Source of the DNA: CBDCWQ01 sp965223435
Lineage (GTDB): Bacteria > Myxococcota > Kuafuiibacteriia > Kuafuiibacteriales > Kuafuiibacteriaceae
Length of the DNA: 64,000 bases
Assembly: GCA_965223435.1 (NCBI GenBank)
Contig: CBDCWQ010000022.1
Coordinates: forward strand, 620,001 to 684,000
Direction of reading: 5' to 3'
Of the stretch, positions 1-13,200 are shown one piece after another. The notes under the pieces are model-generated. The model made no database searches, was not told the origin of the DNA, and saw only the letters and a program-made list of their open reading frames with translations. The position numbers were made by a program, and so were the translations under genes. The first letter of the stretch is position 1. Each line of letters begins with the position of its first letter.

Positions 1-1181
1 GTTACGCCCTGCAAAACTTTAACGGCTTTGGCGGGGGGCTCGGTCGAGACTACATCAATGCTTTTGAGCCCGGGGTCGACGTATTGTTTAGGCTTATCCG
101 AGACATCTATGTCGAGGACCAAGGCACAACCGTCGGCCTAGCAACCCTTCCCCATAACGAGTCGTTGGCGGTCATGCTAACCCACGATATCGACACCGCC
201 GAGTCTGTCAACAACGCCCTGGAGTACGCCAAACTCGAACAGTCAGAAGGTGTTCCCGGAACGTACTTCATCCAAACCAAATACGTAAGCGACGCCCAAG
301 AATCGGCATTCAGGGGCGTGGGTGCCATGCAAGCACTGGCGAAAATCCAGACCATGGGCATGGAAGTGGCCAGCCATTCGGTGGCCCATGCCCGAAACTT
401 CAACACCTTCAGCCTCGGTCTTGGAACGGAGCAGTTTCAATCCTACCGGCCCGTCAACGTAGAGGGCGCGTCAGAACTCGAAGCCATAGGCGGCACAATC
501 TTGGGCGACCTTCGGGTCAGCCGATTCCTTCTCGAGGACTTCGTCCACGACGTACAGGTTGTTTCGTTTAGGCCCGGGCACCTTCGACATCCGAAGGCAC
601 TCTCTCAAGCCATGGAGGCTGTAGGCTATCGATACGGATCTATTGCGCCCGCCGCCGACAACCTGACCCATCTTCCTCACCGAATGACGCATGGCCGTGG
701 TTTTGACGCCGAAACAGGGGTGTTTGACTTCCCCGTGACCATCGAAGACGAGCGGGAGGACTCTCCCATCGTGACGGGTCGCATGGAAGATGCGCTGAAT
801 ATCGCCGAACACATCAGCGGGCGAGGCGGAATCTTTGTCATGCTCGTTCATCCCAACTTCCTCGGCGAAAAACTCGGCTTCATCGAAGACTTTATCAAAG
901 CCACCAAGGACAAGTACATGTTCACGACCGTGGGTGAGTTCGGTCGGTGGTGGGCCAGACGAGACCGGGTACAAATTCATACCCAAGAAATCAAGGACCT
1001 CCTTCGGGTGACTCTCGACATTCCCCAGCCCATTTCAGGACTGACCCTCGAACTCCCACCAAACCGCACCCTCTCCCAAATAAGCCAGGGCATCGAAGCC
1101 ATCGAAATACTCGAAAAGTCGAGACTGGTGATCACCAGCGAAGTTTCGGGGCGCCTGGAGCTCTACCTACGGAAAAAGTAG
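1..1181 (+). CDS. Polysaccharide deacetylase (NodB-like) family protein, 5' end missing
   Basis: The frame is open from the left edge (first full codon at 3) to the stop at 1181, so the true start lies outside the window; the internal TTG at 84 is not needed as a start. The NodB-type carbohydrate esterase signatures are visible in order: THDID near 180-194 (the TxDxD motif, with catalytic base and metal Asp), SHSVAH at 372-389 (metal-binding HxxxH), FRPGH near 568-582 and LVHPN near 843-857 (the late His motif). This family removes N-acetyl groups from chitin, peptidoglycan or other polysaccharides, using a divalent metal. The roughly 110 residues after the last motif are probably a small accessory domain. 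Which polysaccharide is used cannot be read from the sequence. It converges on the giant lipoprotein gene with only 25 bp between the stops. Confidence 0.82.
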   Translation, partial: YALQNFNGFGGGLGRDYINAFEPGVDVLFRLIRDIYVEDQGTTVGLATLPHNESLAVMLTHDIDTAESVNNALEYAKLEQSEGVPGTYFIQTKYVSDAQESAFRGVGAMQALAKIQTMGMEVASHSVAHARNFNTFSLGLGTEQFQSYRPVNVEGASELEAIGGTILGDLRVSRFLLEDFVHDVQVVSFRPGHLRHPKALSQAMEAVGYRYGSIAPAADNLTHLPHRMTHGRGFDAETGVFDFPVTIEDEREDSPIVTGRMEDALNIAEHISGRGGIFVMLVHPNFLGEKLGFIEDFIKATKDKYMFTTVGEFGRWWARRDRVQIHTQEIKDLLRVTLDIPQPISGLTLELPPNRTLSQISQGIEAIEILEKSRLVITSEVSGRLELYLRKK

Positions 1182-1206
1182 ACTACCCAGGCATTTCAAT
1201 ACACGA

Positions 1207-4200
1207 TCAATCGCTGGCGAGCTTGTCTATGGCTTCACGAACGGCCGTCTGTGGGTTCTTGTGAAGATTGGACTCTCGACCGATCACCTCAAGGTCTTCG
1301 CTGTACCACAAAACGTGGTCCTCTTTGATGACCCGCACAAAGTGCTGGTCCACCCCATGCGCTTGAAGATGCGCGAAAAGTTTTTTGACATTTTCGCGTT
1401 CCCGGGCAGGCGTCGACGCACCAGTCATGCTGAGGACCAAAAACGTCCCGTCCGGAATCTGGTTAAGGGGCGCCCTGTCGTCCTCAAACATGGCCTTGTT
1501 GTCTAGGGAAAAAACGAGAACATCATCGTCGTCATAGGGCTCGGTAAGCAGAATCTGGATGACCGCCTTGCGGGGGAAAACGTTGCGTTTGATCTCAAGC
1601 AAGCGGGCGTCCGAAAACAGGGCGTGGCCTTCGTAGCCGAAGTCCTCCCAATCGAGGCGACCAAAGTCCTTTTCCGACAGAGCCTTGTGACTTGACACAA
1701 AAAAAGACTTACCGATTTGGCTCAAACCATCTCGGTAGGCGGTTTGTGGTTTCGGCGAAAGCTTCCATTCCCCAGGCCCATAGTTCAGGGCCCGATTGTA
1801 GTATCGAACCTGCGTATTGCCTGCAAGCGTCTTGAGAACACGGACGTACTTCTGGTTGGTTTGGGTGAACAGCATAGAAACCGCTCTATGTTCCTCAACC
1901 TGGTTTTTCAGACCGGTCATAGAAAGCACGGTTGTGTCCCCCTGCCACGTGGCCTTGATGGTCGCCCATGTGGGGTGGAGCGCCGATGACCGACCCCCGG
2001 TTTCGTATAGCGGGATCATGGCAAATCCATGTTTGGGATTGTGCACCAAAACCAACGTAGACTTATCCTCAAAAGCCAGCCTCTTGGCTCGGAGCAAATG
2101 CCCATCGTGAGGCTCATCCACCCCAAACCACGCCCCCTCGTCAGAGAACGCAAAGCCCTCTTTCATATCATTCACGACAATGGTTTCATCGGCGACGTAG
2201 TTGGGATTCGGGTGATATCGGCGAAGCACAGGCTCGCCCTCTTCGCCTTTTTGGTAGTACTCCTCCGCGCCGATAATCTGCGAAGGCCGTAGATAGGCAA
2301 AACCAACCTCGCCATCGTCCCCACTCATGCCACCGGATTTCAGGTGAAGCCCCCGACCATCGTTCCGAATCAGGAGTAGCCAAATGGTCTTCGTTTTCCA
2401 ATTTTGGAAACCGAGGTCGACGTATTCGAGGCCAGCTTTCGGAGTATCAGACGCGTGCACATACCCATACGGTTCATAGTCGTCCTCGTCATGGGCGGTC
2501 TCTGGCGAGAACGGCTCGAGTACACGATAAAAAGCGCCCCCTGGTTTCAGAGGGGAACGAGGATCCGCGCGGTAGACAATAGCGCGCGTATTCAGTCGGG
2601 CGCGATCGTAGGTTCGGGCGGTCCAGTGGTCTTTATGCTCGACGGTACCTTTCAGCCACTGACGCATCCACGTTGCGTTTTTCTTGAGCTCACCGTCGGT
2701 CATGGGGCGATCGTCTACGTAGGGTACGACGCGCACTTGACCATAGCTCGCATCACCATCCACAGTGGGCCACTCCCGATTCTGGTGATGGGTCGACCAA
2801 AAGGAAAAACTCCATTCCAAGCCTCCGATTCCTTCCCGAAGAGGCAAGGGCACCAGGATGTAGTTTTCGCTTCCCGAAGGCACTGCCAGGCCCAGTGCAT
2901 CATACAAATCCTTGAGTCGCATCGCATTGGGTGGCGTCTCTTGGGCCGTGACCACCGCCTGTCCATGACCTTCGGAACGAGCCTCGGACACCAACGGGTC
3001 TTCCCCATTGGCGAAACTCGGATCGACGGTCGCCAATATGAACTCTTTGGATGAAGAGGCCCGTTTTGGGGACGCCTTCCCCTTCGGCGACACCACGAAT
3101 ATTCGCTTCGGTACATTTTTTCGTGCAGCCTGAACCGCGTCAAGTCCAAAGCCGTAGTATGCCGTCCCCTTTCGGGGAAGCGGCGCAAGGAGGCCGTCCA
3201 AAATCGAAAGACCGGAGCCAACCGGAACGGACTGCTGTTCGCCCTCGGGTTTGTCTTCACTGGTTTCAGTTTGGCCCGAGCTTTCATCGGTGTTTTCGGT
3301 CAATGATGGGTCAGGCTCAGGCTGGCCACCAGCGGAGGTGGCATGGTGCTTCCAAAAGTCAGACACCACTTTTTTGGAGCCCTTTGCATAACGCGGCGGC
3401 CCCCCGTCGGAATCGACATAAGAGAGCTGGATGTGGCCGGGATCTACGGCTTCGGCGGGCCAGAGCGTAGGTTGGGACAGGAGGTGACCGCTCGTCGGGT
3501 GCTCCCACCGCAAGAGGACATCGTTGACCCGCTGATACGCCGGAAGACGGCCGAGAGCAGGGGGTCTCGGACCCCGAAATGAAGAAGCCCTCAGCTCAGG
3601 TTCGATAAAGTTGGTGTAATACACCGACCACCAAAGCTCGGGCGGAAAGAGTTCCGTGATCCAACCAGGATAAACTCGAGTCCGGGGCTCTTGGGGCGAA
3701 GTGAATGGCTCGCTGCTCGGCGTACGGGGCGACAACCCCGATTCCGGCATCAATGAAACCGGTCCGACCCGTTCGTACACGGGCAGCCACGCGTTTTCGC
3801 TTTCTCGGTGGACTTCGGCCAACGGAAAAACCGGAAGCAAAGGATCGAGCACCGGCACCCCCTGAAACTCCTTGGGTTGCACGATGGCGTAGAGCCCATG
3901 CTCTGAAAACGACCCCGTCGGCCGCCAAAGGCCATCGGCCGAAGGCGACCAAATGGGTAACTGAACCAGATCTACCTCAGGGGTCAAAATCGCATCGAGG
4001 CCGTACACCGCCCCCAAGAACCGCCAACGGGCATCGTTCTCGGGCGGTCGCTGGAACAAGCGCAAGCGGTTCCACTGAAGCGCTTGCCGATCAATGATGG
4101 CACGGTCCTCAGGCATGGCCAACTCGGCGACAATGATCGAACCCGCAGCAGTCATCGCCGCGAGCCAGTCGTCGGTGGGCTTGGTCAACAAGGGTATGAT

Positions 4201-7200
4201 CTTGGACAACCTTCGGGTCCGCTGCGCAAAAGAGAGAATCTGGAGTCCTCCGAATCGCACGTGCGACCAGCCATCGCCGGGCGCCAGTGTCGAACGCGTC
4301 AGCACCCAGTCATCGTCATAACATCCATCAGCGGACCGAAAACTGAGATGATGGTCGCCCGCTTCGATACGCTCGGCAGCGTCTTGGACCGAAACGACAG
4401 TCGGCTCCGAACACGCTCCCGTATCGTCGAACGAAATCAGCGTTTCGTTCGAACCGGCCGAACCCACGCCGGCCTGCGTCCAAATCCCATCCGACGGTGC
4501 GTAGCCGAGCCAATCCAGCGCGTCTTCATAAGACCCCGAATGGTCAATGCCCATCGCATCCACGGCGCCCGCGAGGCTCTCAAACTCGCCTTTAGCCTCG
4601 GACCAAGCCTCGGTCAGGTACACCACCAGCCCATTGCCCGTCGTGAGATCGTCAAGCGCGCACGTATCAAACGCAATCTCTCGCGCGGGCCGAAACAGAC
4701 TCCGAATAAATTGTCGGCCGGTCTCCCCTTCGAAGTGACCCCGTTCGTATAAGTGCCACATCACACAAACACCCTTGAGCCAGTCGCCCACGTCTTCGGT
4801 ATTCTCGGAACACGTCCGGCTCACGGCGCTCCGCCCTTCGAAAACTTCTTGGTACGTCAAAGGATCGAGGTCTTCCCACTTTGCCCGTTCGAAGAACGCA
4901 GAAAGCAGCTCGGCGAGACCCTCTTCGAGGCACAAGCGAGACCCTCCCGTATCATGAGGGATCTTGGCCCTAAGCTTTGGCACCGCATCCATCATCCGGT
5001 GAACGTATTCGTGGGCAAAAGCATCGGTCATGCTCTTCGTTAAATCCTCGAAGTCTTTGTCGGTCGACCAACTGAAGATCAAATATTCGCCAGAAGCCAG
5101 AGCCTGCGTATCGAGTACATTCGCATCGTTCGCGCTCCATAGTCCTTCGGCTGATGCGACGTAGAGCGCCTCGGGAAGAATGAAGGCGCGATAGCGGGGC
5201 ACATCGTCAAGGCCAAGGAAGTCTGCTTCGAGCGATGCAACCTCGGCAAACAGCGAAGCGGTGGTTTCAAGCACGCTGCCCATGCGCCCCACAAAGGACT
5301 GAGGCAACACCATCGTCAAATCCCCATGAAGGCCCTGGTCCCGCTCACCCACGTAGCGAAGCTCAACGTCTTCCTCCCGCAGCCGAATACCGGAGCTCGA
5401 AAAAGTCTCCCCGCGCTCCTTTTTGACCGCAACTTCGTGGGTATCCCGAAATACCTGGGGCACCTCACCCGGCTCCAAGATATTGAAGGCCGCCTTCGGT
5501 CCAAACCCCGAGAACGGACGACCGTTTAAAGACCAACGCACTTTTGGAGAAACGCCATCTCTACAACCCGCATCGGGACAAAAATCAGCTTGCGCTTTCG
5601 CCGTATGACACTGTGTTTCGTCTGCCGTGGGGACGACGTCCCCCGGCACACACCACGCCAAACCGGGCGGAATATGAAAACCCTCGGCGTCTCGGTCCAC
5701 AACCCCTCGCTGATGGAGAAGGACCCGAAACGCCCCTACCCGCATGCCATCCGCCGCAAAGACCGAAAGAATATCTTCGTAGGGTCTACTTTGGGGGGGG
5801 AGCTCTTGGCCTAACCGTTTGTCAACACGAAACCTCATCTTGACGTCGGCGGTGGCGCTGGGACCGCTCTTGGGCTCCACGGTAAACACGTGGCCGTCCA
5901 CCCAACTTGTGGTCCATTTCTCGGTAAACACCGAAGACGACATCGGGAAAGCGAGGACTCCATAGATGCCGTCTTGCCAGCCATCGAACACCACTTCGGC
6001 CATGGGCTTTTGGTGCAACAAGACCCGGAAACGCACGAGCTCGTTGCCCTCGGTATCAACAATTTTGACCAGGTCACGGTAGGGTTCGTCGCGCGCCTCC
6101 ATAAGGAAGCTCACATCAGGATCTACGCTGAACCCAAGATGAAGTTCGCCATCGACCGCGGTCCCGCGTGGGGGCTCGACCCGCAACCATCCGCTGCTGT
6201 AGTGGGCGACCCAGTCTATGGACGCTTTGGACCGGCCTCCAGACAAGTGACGCGTCTCGACGCCATAGTGACTGCCCCTTCGGCCCTCAAAAACCACCTC
6301 GCCTGCAAGGCCCGCCTCCTCGTGGGTGTCATTCGTCTCGACCGATTGTCCAAGATCCAGGATTCCTACCTTGGCGAGATATTGGATACTCTGAAGGAAC
6401 TCATCATCATCGATTTGTTCGGTCGCCCACCAACGCACATTGTCCTTCACCCAAGCGGGGACCTCCGAGTGGTCCGAGACAACGTTGACAGGCGGCGGCA
6501 CCACGAGAATCCGTTCACGGATGAGATGTTGAAGCGCATTGATGAACGTGGCCTCATCGGCCTGATCTTCGGCCCACCACAGGGCAATCTCACGGATCCA
6601 AGGCGGAATGCGAAGCTCTGTTCCCTCAGCGAGGGACAGGTCGTTCGGCATAAGAGAACCGGCTTCACCGAAAGCTAGGCCCAAAGGCCCTATGCCGTCA
6701 CCCCAAAGCACCCGGTCCAAAGGAGCCGCATCAGGGCGAAAAACGATCGGTGCATTGCCCGCACCAATCCCGGTTTTGCCTAAGTGGAGCTCCGGATCAA
6801 ACGCCACGGATTGAGGGTGACCCACTCGGGCGTCAAGGGTTCGTTGCTCCGCATGAACGGTGGCCCATAGGGGACCCGTCCGCACCGGGGTCTCGGGCCA
6901 TGGCCATGGGGCGCCGTCCAACAGTTGAAAATGGGTGGACCAAAACGCGCGGTCGTCCGTTCCGAGCGACAGGCCGGTGGCCAAGTGCTCAAAGTCTCTT
7001 CTTTGGATTTCACCGGTGCGCATCATGCGCTGAACTTCGTCGGCCGATAAGCCTGACTGATGGGCTGCCTTCGGGAGATGCCCCGCGGCCTCAAGATTGA
7101 TCAGACGTCGGAGCTGCCGAATGTTTTCGGCCCGCTGACCCTGGCTCAGGCCTTCTTTTAGACCCAACGCCACATAAGTTGGCTCTTGGGCAGGAGCCTT

Positions 7201-10200
7201 TTGATAAAAAACGTCGCCGACGAGCGCCAAAAGCTCAAACGCATCGTTCGGATGCGCCATCACCGCCACCAAATCGTCGGATTTTTCCGTCCCCACCCGC
7301 AAACGGAGTGCCTCCCCAAACTTGGCCGACACCGAATCGCAGTCGAGCCCAATCGTGGCCCCCACGGCTCGCCCGCTCAGCACGCCCGAAGCCAATCTCG
7401 AAACGTCCGCGTCACAAAAGCGGAGCAGCTTCGACACCACCAGACGAAGCCGAACATCGCGAGTCTGTTGGAACCGTGCGGGCCATGACTCCAGAGGCCA
7501 AGCCTCGGCCACCGCCTCAGCCACAAATTCGACACCCACCAGCGTGCGGAGGTTGGCGTCAAATGCGTAGGGTCGAATCCCATCCGTCACCAAAGACGTG
7601 ACCGCTTGGGTGTAAGACCGGGTCAAACGCTGGTCGGACGGCCGCAGATCATCCACCGTTGGAAGTGGCCCAATCCCCACCATCGGCTCGGCTTCAACCC
7701 CAAAAAAACCACGGGGATTCTGGGCGATGAGCCAAGCCGCATAATGTCCAGCACGGAGGTCAGGAACATCGGTTCCCAAACAAGCATCCAGGGCGCGGTG
7801 GTAATCGTTCCAGGCAAGCTCTTCGAGGCGCGGATCAAGCCTTGCACCCGCGCGCTTGCCCAACAACACAAAGGCATCGTCGACCAACAAACAAGCATCC
7901 CCAACAGAACCATCCGGTGGCTCGACGGGCAGGCCTGCAAGCACATCTAGGGACCGCGACGCCCGCTCGGTGTGTCCCGCTTCAGAAGCGAACAAGAGGT
8001 AAAAAGCAGAAGCCCCCGGTGGGTCTTCGACGTGGTCGAAGCCTCCAACCCGCGATAGGCGCCCTCGTGGCCACCCTGAGGCGTCAGCCTCAACCAGAGG
8101 CGCGTCGCCGGGCTCCCAGAACCACCCGTGCAGAATCTCGGCGACTTCGCTGGCCCGGCGACTCAAAAGAGCCGACTCATGAAGTCTCGCAGCCAGCCGA
8201 AGCGCGAAATAGGCGATCACGTGGTCCTCAATGGTCGCAATCGGAAACCACTCTGACAAAGCCGTCAAATCGTGATCGCCCGGGGCCGGCGATGGCAAAA
8301 ACGCGCCCGCACCACTCAGAAAAAGCCCCTGCGGGTTCCGGTAGTGCTCGGTCGTGGACTCCAAGATCGTGTGCATCACCTCAATGATCTCTCGGCCCCG
8401 AGTCGTGTCGGGCTCATCTTGAGCGAACCACCCGAGGGCATAGGCCGCCAGAAGCTGCGTGCGGGTTTCGAGATAAGGCATCACCGACTGCCCGGTCTTC
8501 GGCTCGACCGCAAAAGGCACGTCGACCCGAGATGACCGTGGGCTTCGGGTGACGGCTTGCAGGAGTCCCTCGACCCACCGGCCGGCCACCTCTCGTTCGC
8601 CGTAGTTCACAGCCGCCACGATAGCCAACGCCTGGTCCTCCAGGTAAGCCACGGGCGCCGCCGATGGATTCGGACCAGGCGACAACACCCAAAGGCCGGA
8701 TGCGCTCGTCGACCGCTCGTCACCTCTCGGCGAGCGGGCTTCAAGCGAGGACCAAAGCTCGCGGGTTTGGTCTCGAACGGTAGACAAGGGGTAAGGGCCA
8801 TCAACATCATTGGCCGCGTGCGTATACAGACCAAGCGACCCGTCCAAATCCCAAACGTGCGCCGCATAGTGATCGTAGACATCGATAAACCAGATGGCGG
8901 CGGTCGCCGAAGGCAACCGAGCCATCACGTCTTGGATACGCACCGTCGAATAAGGAAATCCGTTTTCACCGCCATCGTGAACAAAGCGCTGCATATCCGA
9001 CCACAGGCGTGCGGCTTGCGCTCGAAAGGTCGCCGCGTCTTCGACCGCGCTTGCGCCGTAGGCCTCGGAAAAACGCAACAAACCCAAGATGAGACCCGCG
9101 GTGGCTTCAAGATGATAGAGCTCTTCTTGCTTATCGCTCACCGCGACATAAGGGTCCTTGAAGCTGTTGGGGAAGTAGAACGCACCATAGTACTCGGCCC
9201 CGTTGTATTCTAACTTTTCTCTGGTAAAACGATCTACGGTGTAGTGGAGGCATCGTGCGAGTTTGCTCTGCTCTTCGTCTCCAAGTGCCCCGAGATCTGC
9301 GGACAGAGACAGCCAACTGCAGTTGTCGACGGCCGACAGCGACGATCTTTCGAAGCGTCCGTCGTCATCAAAAACACCACCGGTCACCACCCGCTCCTCG
9401 ACCGGATCCCACAGAAGCTGAAAAATCGCGTCGCGCAGGCGGTCGCGCCAAAAAACAATCTCGGCGTGCTGAATACGGCCACGCAAGTCACTGGGGGCGA
9501 GGCCCGCGAGCATCTCGTCCCAGTGCTGGATGGCGTGATTGAGAACACTCAAGGTGTCGAGATTGTGCTCGGTCACGACGTTTTCGGCCCGCGCCTCTTT
9601 TTTGAGGGCACTGAGAATCCACGTATTCTTTAGCCCGAGTGTGAGATCGCGGGTTGAAATCGGGAGATCCTGTTCGTCGCGGTAAAAGGTGCTGATCTTG
9701 GGTTCTGCGTCGAAATTCAAAGAATCGTAGCCCACCACATCGAGGATATCGTAGTAGGCCCAACGCCGAACTTCGGGGTTGTCGTCTACCAGACCCACGC
9801 GGCTGTCACTCAAGCCAATGCTATCGATGCGCTCTGCATACTTGAGCCCCTCGACCGTAGTCCCCGCAGTCATCAGCCACTGTGCGAGAGGGTCGCTGGC
9901 CAGCTCTTGAGCCCGATGCTCAAAAAGACCGCCGAGGCCGGCAAGATAACACGCCTGTAAAAGAGCCCGTTCCTCTGGCGGGCGCGCACCCGCCTCTTTT
10001 GAAGAAAGATAGACACCCAGTCCATGAATGACCCATGCGGTCGCTCCGGTGACCAAACGAACATCTTTCCACGTATCTTCGTGGGTGTTCCAAGAGAAAT
10101 GCCAACCCTTGATGACGGGCACACCCTGGGCGTTTTGGCCTCGGACCGCGATCCCTTGACTGCACAGGCGGTCGGCCAAAGCAGTCGAGCGAGGATCCCC

Positions 10201-13200
10201 CTCTTTGGTCAACTGCGCCAGTGCGATGCCTTGGGTATAGGCCCAGACGCGATCAAAAGAAGACAAGAACTTTGCGTCGTGGGCTTCGGTCTCGTCGTCT
10301 TCATACTCGCGCTGAAGCGCGAGCTCACCGCTGAACAAGCGGTCTCGAAGAACCTTCGCTTTGTAATAGTTTTCTTGGGGGCGATTTGCCCCCACCAACA
10401 ACGTGTCTCGGCCCAAAGTCGTCTCTTGACTTTGAAGGCTGAGATGCACCGGCTGTTCGGAACCACCAAGCCCCGCGATACCGGGCAACCACAGAGTCTT
10501 GCTTCCATCCAAGCGCCCCTCCGGCGCAAGGCTTGCGTCAATCGAAACCGAAACGCCAGTTCCATAAGCCAAAGATGCGGACTGAAGCGCGCACCCCTTG
10601 GCCGCCATCTGGTACTGGTTCTCGCACGCGATTTCGGCTTCGAAGCTTTGATTTTGGGCGACCCGAGCAGGCCCAGAAACCACCGCTCTTTTTTCCTCCT
10701 GCGGGGGAAAGCTGGCGCGCGTGGTCATGATTTGGTTTTGGCGACTGGAATGGTCCCGGTGTCTCACAAACGCAACCACCCATAGATCTTGATGGGCAGC
10801 GAAGGCGGGCACGCCGTCATACACCGCAGCGCCCGTTCCGTGGGTCACCCAGTGAATGGGTTGGGCCGGAACCATCTGTTCTTGGCCAGAGGAGGCATCG
10901 AAGGTCTTATTCAAGACCTCGTGACCAAACGTTTCCCCGCCATTCTTGCTCCGTGCGAGCAGGATCTGCCCCAAAGGCTTTTTGTCTTCCGTTCGATGAA
11001 CCGGATCCGGTGCGTAGTAGAGGACCCCAAGCTCACCTTCAGACGAGACACGCACCGATGGCATGTATCCCATCGCCAACGGACGAGCCCGTAGCGACCA
11101 CGTCAGGCCACCATCTTCGGAGTGCGCAAGCTGGATGGGGTTGAAGCCCTGGTCATTGGGGTTCTCGGATGGTCCTTTTTCGTAAACCGCAAACATGCGG
11201 TTTGGGTCGCGCAGATCTGCGAACACTTTCGCATGGGATGGCCCCACCGGGCCCTGATCAGGCTTCAGTTCTTGAGACCCGCAAAGCGCGACCTCTCCGG
11301 CACGTTCACTGGGGAAACGGTCCACGGTCGAAATCCGCCAACGAAGAAACGTTTCTTCCCAAGGCTCAGCCCCCTCGACATGGCTCGCCCCGGCCTGGCT
11401 GGACACCGGCGCCCGGCGCCAAGCCCCCCTTCGAAAGCCGTGCTCAACGTCTTCGATGGTCTCTTCGAGCACGACCCGTGCCCCCGGCCCCAGGGTAAGC
11501 CGCGGAACCGCGCGACGCTCGCTTCTCAGCTCGCTCCACGCGCCCTCGTCGAGCGGCCGTTGCGCAATTTTGATTTGGTCCTCTTCGTGCCACACTCCGG
11601 CGTGGGTATACTGGTACCATTCTAGGGGGTGCCCTTGATCTCCATCGTATGCATAGTACCGGTGAAGATCGTCGCCAAAGTCTTGAATGCTTTTGTACTG
11701 TTCCTCTAGCTGGAGAAGCTCAAGTCGATTCTGCGGAACGGGCAGCGCACAGGCGTACTGATCTCGAAGACGCGCGTGCAAGAACCCTTTTCGAAATCTC
11801 TTGGTGCCCCCAAAATCCCACTGGTGACCCCTTCCCTCACAATGCTGCCAACTCGGAGGGGGAACGCTCGGCCCCAAAAAAGATGAACGAAGGCCGCCCC
11901 AGGCTGAATTGGCGCGCGGAAGATTATCGAACATTCTGGTTTGGCGCGCCGCGATGGTAATGCTCTTTGGCCCCACATAAAGCGATGGACTCTCGACGTA
12001 GGTTTCTTCGGTGCGCTCGAGGTAAGCTCCGTACTCGCGCTCACAGCCTTCCTGCGATGAACACTTCGGGTCTTGTCTGGACTCGACACCAAGAGAATAG
12101 GCGTCCTCGTTGGTCTCGGTGCAACACCCTGTACTGTCCGTGCAGGCCGCAGTCACAATATCGGCATATTTCACGAGCTCGTGGTTGACGCGCCTCTTTT
12201 GCTCGTCGAACACGTTCCAAGCGGTTCCGTGGGCGCTACGAGAACCCTCGAAATCCTTGGCGTAGTACACCTTGCCGGACTGGCTCCAGATCAGGTGATG
12301 GTGGCCAAAGCGATCAAAAGCCGTGTCCAGGTCGCGCTTCAGCCCGGTGCCGGCACCGAGATCAACGGATTGATGCGCCAAATGCTTTTCACCGGTTGCT
12401 TGTTTGCCCGAACCACGGAACACGAGAGCGCGAATGCGGCCGTCTCTTCCGTCTTTGGCTGTTTCGATCCAACTGACCGCCACCTGGTCCCCATGCGCCG
12501 CAACCGAAAGATCGGTGATTCGATGCCCAGCTGGGGCCACGATCAAAGGCTCCGAATCGTCGATCCACGTGCCCGCCTTGGCGTACGCTTGGCTCTGGGT
12601 GTAACGAATACGGTCTTGAACGCCCCCATGCCCGCGCTCCAGATAGACCATATGGGTCCGCGTGATTCCCTCGAACCGTGAGAAGGAAAGCGCCGGAAGG
12701 GACGCCGAGCGCCGACCTTGGGTTACAGCGGCCGCCGGTTCGAAGCGCCCCGGCAATGGTACCGGCGTCTCAAAGCCCACCGAGATCTCGAGGCGATCGG
12801 AGGGCCTGGATTCGTGCTCACCTTCTTGACCACGAAGAAGCGCAGTCACGTGGTAACGGTAGGCCCGGCCCAACTCGGGAACGTCCTCTTGGTACGCCGT
12901 TCCCTTGTGCTCAACCACATGGCCATCGTCCCGATAGATTCGGTAGCGAGGCGATACGCCGATAGGAAGACGCTGGCCATCAGCAAATGCGACCGGGGGG
13001 CTCCATCGAAGATGCACCGTCCGCTCGAAACGCCAACCGTGAACCGTCTTTGGTGGCATCGACGGCTGAGATGCGAGGTAGGGCGCAGTCTCGTAAAAGA
13101 GTTCGATGTTCCGGGCCTGACTGTTACCCGCGCGATCCTGAGCATCAATCCGGAGCCGATTGAGTCCTGGTCTCAGCCCGACGGGAACGGCAAATCGTCC

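Noticed and set aside
2404..3054. Plus-strand frame of 216 codons inside the first giant
   Set aside because: Antisense shadow of a continuous 13-kb coding frame; no motif or ribosome site.
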